Shown one piece after another: positions 53,001 through 59,000 of a stretch of DNA of 64,000 nt (its first letter is position 1; each line of letters begins with the position of its first letter). Source of the DNA: Brienomyrus brachyistius (Eukaryota > Chordata > Actinopteri > Osteoglossiformes > Mormyridae); assembly GCF_023856365.1 (NCBI RefSeq), contig NC_064543.1, positions 2,625,952 through 2,689,951 on the forward strand, given 5' to 3'. Made by a program: the position numbers and the translations under genes. The notes beneath the pieces were generated by a model that was given only the letters and a program-made list of their open reading frames with translations, searched no databases and had not been told where the DNA came from.

Positions 53001-56000
53001 TGCCATTTTTTCTTTGGCCCAATGTCCCCTTGACGATGTTATTCATCAGTGTCGTTTTACACTGAACTCGGCTGACTCAAGCTGACTAAATATTACATTT
53101 GCCTTTTGAAGTAGTATTTCATTCATAGGTATTTTTTTTCCTCCTTCCCTTCTCGTCTTCTCCCCCCTTTAGTGATGTTCTCATGGGTCCAATGCACAAC
53201 CGTACTTTACGGCAGGGTTTGGCAATTAGTGTCATCCCAGAACCAGTGTTTTTCCCCAGCAGTTCTCAGTATAGTTTATAGGGACCAGTATAGTTTTACA
53301 GACACGTGAAATTGCAGCTGTATGTTTTAAATACGGTTTTTAATCAGGGGTGTGCATTTTGACGATATTAGATCGTGAATGATTAAAATCCACAATGTGC
53401 CTTTTTATGGGGAGATTATTAATATCATGATTCAGTGCCTAATCTATTAGTTGCAGTTTTGTGACTTATACACGCATTATTTTGTATGTGTTATTTTCTA
53501 TTTTTTATTCCTTTTGACACGCCAATTAACCGAAGATAATAGCAAACAGTTGGCTAGTTCCTTACATTTCTTCGTCTCCCTTTTGCGCCATTGTCCCAAC
53601 ATTTGGCAACGTAGCGAAATGGACGACATGATGGACTTGGTCCTAAAAAGAATTCAACATCGGTAATGTGGAAAATGCTAGCATTTTCCAGAACCAACAC
53701 TGTTAATAATCTTCAACACTGACAAGGAAAAAAATCACGATAAGGATTGTTATCCTGCCTGAAAAACATCTTTGATATTTTTACCATATCACCCACCCCT
53801 ATTTTACCAAGCTGGTTGCATCACCATCATCTGATTGGTCGAAATGCACGGAGATACCAGTGTTCTTCGCATTGATTATCTGAAAGAAAAGGTGTGTGTG
53901 TTCTGTATATAATTCATTATTAGTATTGCGCATCGTGATGTATTCATGCATTACAGACAACTTGGAACTTGAAAATGTCCAACCTCCTTTTTAAAAACAC
54001 TATAGTAACAGGCAAACCGAATGGATTCATAATGTAAATTGATGCAAGCTAATGCTCTTTCCATTACCATTTGATATTTGCATAACACACTTTGAAATAG
54101 TGTGTCTGTGAGAATCAATCAGAAATTAACCCATGGCAAAATCAAATAATAATTGCACATAGCAAATCATGATGTACACCGTGTGTACAATAAATAAACA
54201 TCTTGTTGGTTTTACGAAAGTGTCTCTTTCCAAACTCAGTTGGAACCGCGCTGTAACTAGTCTTTCTTTGGCATAGCTTGGGTATGGATTGGCTCTGGTA
54301 TGCTGGTGGAAGAAATGACATATTTACCAGCTGTTGTAAAATGTCTTTCAGTGCAGTGAACCCATAATATAAATGGATGTGTTATGGGGGGGAGGATTGA
54401 TGTTGTAAGCTAGGTGGAATGGGAGGGTGGGGGTGGGATAATGCTTAGGAATTGTACTGTTAGCTAGGTGGCTTGGTGGGGCGGCAGGGGTCGTGCTTTG
54501 GATTGGTACTGTAAGCTACGTGAAATGGCGTGAAAATGCAAGAATGCAACTAATGTCTTCATCTCATACTGCAGCAGCTTTGCTGATGACTCATTGCTTT
54601 GTTGTACATTCTGTGTATTTTTAGACGTTCATATATTAAATCATTTAATACGCATGCAGATATTTTTAAAAGTTGAAATATTGAGCTTAAGCATTCTGGA
54701 AAAAAGTATTGATGGCTTATTGGTACCGTAACCATGGTACTGTACTGTGGATTTGATTCGTATCAGTGCCTCTATGTGTGCAGTTGGTGGGAATGGCATG
54801 CAGTTTAGGTGAAGTGGCCCGTTAGATTTCTCACTCTGTTTGTGTGTGTGTGTGTGGGGGAGGTGACATGTAGGTATATACAGTATATGCATAATCACAC
54901 ACATTGTGGGGACCAAAGGTCCCTACGATGTGCAAAACACCTGGGGCCAGTTGCACAAGTTTCCAATTCGATATGATACTTAAGGTTTGATTTCTTGTAG
55001 CTGAGGAATTTATTTAAGGGTGTTTCACAGAATCCCTTAAAAGGATTCCTTAGTTAAGGGAAAATCTTAAGGAATTTACTGCATTGAAAGACATTTTACA
55101 GCAGCAAAATTGTAGGGTTTCCATGGAGTCCGTTTGCTTGGTTGCCCTCACACCTGCTCACGATACCCGTTATTGTCTCCAGTCTTAATTTCGTTCACAG
55201 AAATGTTGATAGGCCGATGTTGAAGCATATATGCTGATGAAAGTTTTGTGACTATAATTAAAGCAAAAATGTGATTTGAATATGCGTTTAATGACAATGG
55301 CGAAATGAAAAGTTATTTGTCTGACGAATATAAATAAAATTTAAAAAGCCCAGATTTTGTCCCCACTGCATCCTTATCTGATGAATTTATAGACAGTTCC
55401 TCCTGGTGAATTGTGCTTACTATGAGTAGGTGCTTTTAGCTCAACTTAGACCAAGTGAGAGTTGTATTTAGCAGTAAACCTTGTTGAACGGTTGACAACG
55501 AGCACCGTCGATAACTTGGAAGATACATGGGAATAGTAGTGGAGAAAAATTGAGCAGATACAACAATAATTCTTTCTGTTACTTTTAAATGCATTGTTGC
55601 ATGTCTCCATATTTCTGCATCAGAAAATTCGTCTCCATGACCAATGTACTTTTGTACTGTATAATATGTGACCTGTGCTGGCAAAACGAGTCGGAATGAG
55701 GAAAATTTCAAAATGGTTATTATTTTTAGATTCTCCTTTTTAAAACCTTCAAAATGATGTATGGTTTGTTGGAATCGGACAAAAAAATGACCGAGTTACA
55801 TCCGTTAGAATTTATCATCAACAGGGCTTTATAAAATCGAGTTCTATTGGTTCAGAGTGATGTCATTGGAAATTCTATGCAAACTTTTAGAAAGTAGGCA
55901 AGCCTCGCTTCACGGTGATACCAAACAATCGGTGGGGGGATTCCCCGTCATGCCGCGAGTGAGTGGAGAAAAACACGGATGTTCTAAGACAATTTAAGAT

Positions 56001-59000
56001 AAAGGACTAATCTCTGAAGACAAAGCCCGTACAAAACATTCAAATTATGATGGTTCAAGGTATTTATTTGCTACTTTGATTATTGGAATCGATAGATGAT
56101 GACTTAATGGACTCATTTTTGGGAAAATCTCAATTTCACCAAAAATTAACTTTCTTTGACATTTTTGACTCTAGCTCATAATTAGCCAGCATTAGTGCGC
56201 ATTCCGATTCATTTTGCCTGCACGGGTCACATGTTGCCGGTGCCCACTGTGAAATTTGCCAGCTCTTATTAATGAGATAGTTACATTGTTTGATCTTCGG
56301 GTTTCACAGAATAAAAAACAATCTACTAGCCAAATTTTAACAAGGAATTATAAACCTGTCGTGGGCCATATAAATAAAATGATAAATTAACTGTTGGTCA
56401 GGTAAAATCAGTTGATCATCATTGATCGTATTCATTGGACATTCTTCTCAGGATGCATTCGTTTTCTTCATTTAATCGCCGTAAACTCAGCCATGTGTGA
56501 GGTACCTTAACCAAAAGGGGGGGGGGAAACTTAAGTTGTTTTGTTCAATCATTAAGGGAACTTTAAGGGATTTCTTGAGTATAAGACCAAGATAAGGGGA
56601 AACACTGAAATACTTAAGTGAGCATTTTAAGGAAACATTAAGACTTAAGGGTGTTTTGTGCAACCAACTTTATTTTAAAGAAACCTTAACTCAGACTCTT
56701 GGAAAATCTTAATTTAAGATGTTTTGTGCAACCGGCCCCTGTCATTTACATGATGTAGGGACGGTTTCTTCGGTCCCCACGAGGGATTAACTCGCATGGT
56801 TACTTCTAGATAAAGTTTGGGCTTGGTAGGGGGAGTTAAGGTTGTCAAAGCTGGGATTAGGATTGTGCCCATATAAATGAATGGATAGCCCTCTCAAACA
56901 TATGACAATGTGTGCGCCAGCTCCTGATTATCTTGGGTTGAGGTGGAAAAACAGGAGTTATTGCAATCTGAAAGAATATAAAGAGAAGGAAGGACAGTGT
57001 AGTGACGATGCAATAAATGTTAAGGTGTTTTTCATGTCGAGTTCTGGTCTCTGTTAGCTGAATCTGTGCCACATCTTTTGCTGGTGGTGGTTGTTGTTGT
57101 TGGTTGTTATTGTTGCCAATTCTGCTGCTTAACCTATAGTCACCAAGTCCAAATGCTGTACAACATTTATATCAGAAGGTACTGCTGTGAAGGGTCCACT
57201 CCATTACTGTACACAAAGTCCTTCAAACACATATTTTTGTTTTCAAGCCTTCCTGTGGCTGAGTGGTTCTAATATTGTTTCTTTTTTGCTGGCCTTTTTC
57301 TCATCACCAAAGAATTTTAATGTTTGTTAGAATGGAAGTTTTCATTTTTTACTGCAAAACGTGAATCCAGTTGCTTTGCGGCTGTCTGATTTAATGATTG
57401 CTCTTAGCTTTAACAGTAAGTTTTGAGAACGATTGACTGCATCCTCGACTTAGGAGACAATCCTTTGCATGGTGTTTCGGGAGATGGGGAGGAATCCTTT
57501 TTGTGTTTGTGTCTCTGCATTTGGGAAATGGGACCATTAACTGAACAGGAAACTGAAGTGCAAGTCCTTTCCGAAATCTTAGCTAAGTGGCCTAAACAGT
57601 CAAATGCATGTCTATCTTTCAACAGCTTACTTTTTCCACTACGTGGTGACTGGACAGAATTACAGTGCTCAGTTAGTAGATACAACTGTTAGTTAATACT
57701 GTTGTATTAACTAACAATTCTATATCTATACATTAGAGTTTGAAGAGATGGAGGTGAAGAACAGCACTTGCAAATCACTGTTAGACTCATCCTGTACATT
57801 TAAACACAATGCATGTGATTTCATGACCAACTTTACATGAGTAACCATGTATTTTTTTTTTCTCTCTGGATTTCCAGGGGGGGGCGGCATGGTGGTGCAG
57901 TGGTTAGCACTGTCGCCTCACACCTCTGGGACCCGGGTTCGAGTCCCCGCCTGGGTCACATGTGTGTGGAGTTTGCATGTTCTCCCCGTGTCGTCGTGGG
58001 GTTTCCTCCGGGTACTCCGGTTTCCCCCCACAGTCCAAAAACATGCTGAGGCTAATTGGAGTTGCTGGATTGCCCATAGGTGTGCATGTGTGTGTGAATG
58101 GTGTGTGAGTGTGCCCTGCGATGGGCTGGCCCCCCATCCTGGGTTGTTCCCTGCCTCGTGCCCATTGATTCCGGGATAGGCTCCGGACCCCCCGCGACCC
58201 AATAGGATAAGCGGTTTGGAAAATGGATGGATGGATGGATTTCCAGGGGTGGGTGTCCTTGTTTATGCTTGTGTGTGCCTTCTGCTTTTGAAGGGCTTGC
58301 AGCTGCTGGAGATAAAGAAAACAAACAGTCCACAGAACAGGAAGTCCATCTGAAGAGGCCCACAAGGAGGAAATTATCAGTGTCTTCCCAGCCCTCAAGC
58401 TCTGCCATACTAGCTCAGTCACTCTTTACTCCGGGACTCCAGGAAGCCCTTAGCCAGGAAGGGGTGTTACCACTGGAGTCCTCCCCCAAGACTTGCACCC
58501 AGCGCAACCCAAGCACTGATACTGCCCATGAAGATCTCAACGCCACCTTTGATCTGCCTCACAGCACGGAACCTGTTGGCAATGCTACCATTATCTTAGC
58601 TCCTGGCCCTAGCAACCTCCAGACCAGCACAGATGAGCCCTCCAAAAGGTCCTTGTGGAATTCGTTTGCTGCACTTTTCTTCCTGCCCGTTTCAGAGCTG
58701 GCTTCCTTTCCTTTGATCACATTAGCAGGCTCTACTCGGTGTATGTAATTTTGATTGGCAAGTAAATCAAAGCTTGCTGGGCTAAGTGCATACACATTCT
58801 TGATTAGCTCTTGACTTGATTTCTGTTTGGATTAGGTCATCATTGGCATGCAAGACTTTTGAGAATATTTGGTTTCGGGTTACTGTTAAACACTTTGTGT
58901 GTGTATTAATATACGGAGATGTGTGTATGTAGTATGCATGTTTTATTATTATGTCAAAGCTAGGGTGACCAGATAATCCATGTCATGGAGGACACTGAGC

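Larger units (their letters stand above)
50282..58293 (+). other. kif18a intron 13 (8 kb, transposon-rich)
   Basis: The largest kif18a intron. It holds an antisense SINE fragment (51055-51176), a hAT-like element (53345-53801), a Harbinger-like element nested in an older repeat (54944-56738) and a full SINE (57881-58236). Both bordering exons are phase 1, so no exon needs to be missing. Confidence 0.75.

Noticed and set aside
57936..57946. Pol III B box suggesting a tRNA gene
   Set aside because: The surrounding sequence is a tRNA-derived SINE with an ATGG tail and a target duplication; no cloverleaf can be folded around it.
57847..58422. Frames of 94-172 codons on both strands around kif18a exon 14
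   Set aside because: The parts outside 58294-58648 are SINE sequence or the reverse complement of the exon.
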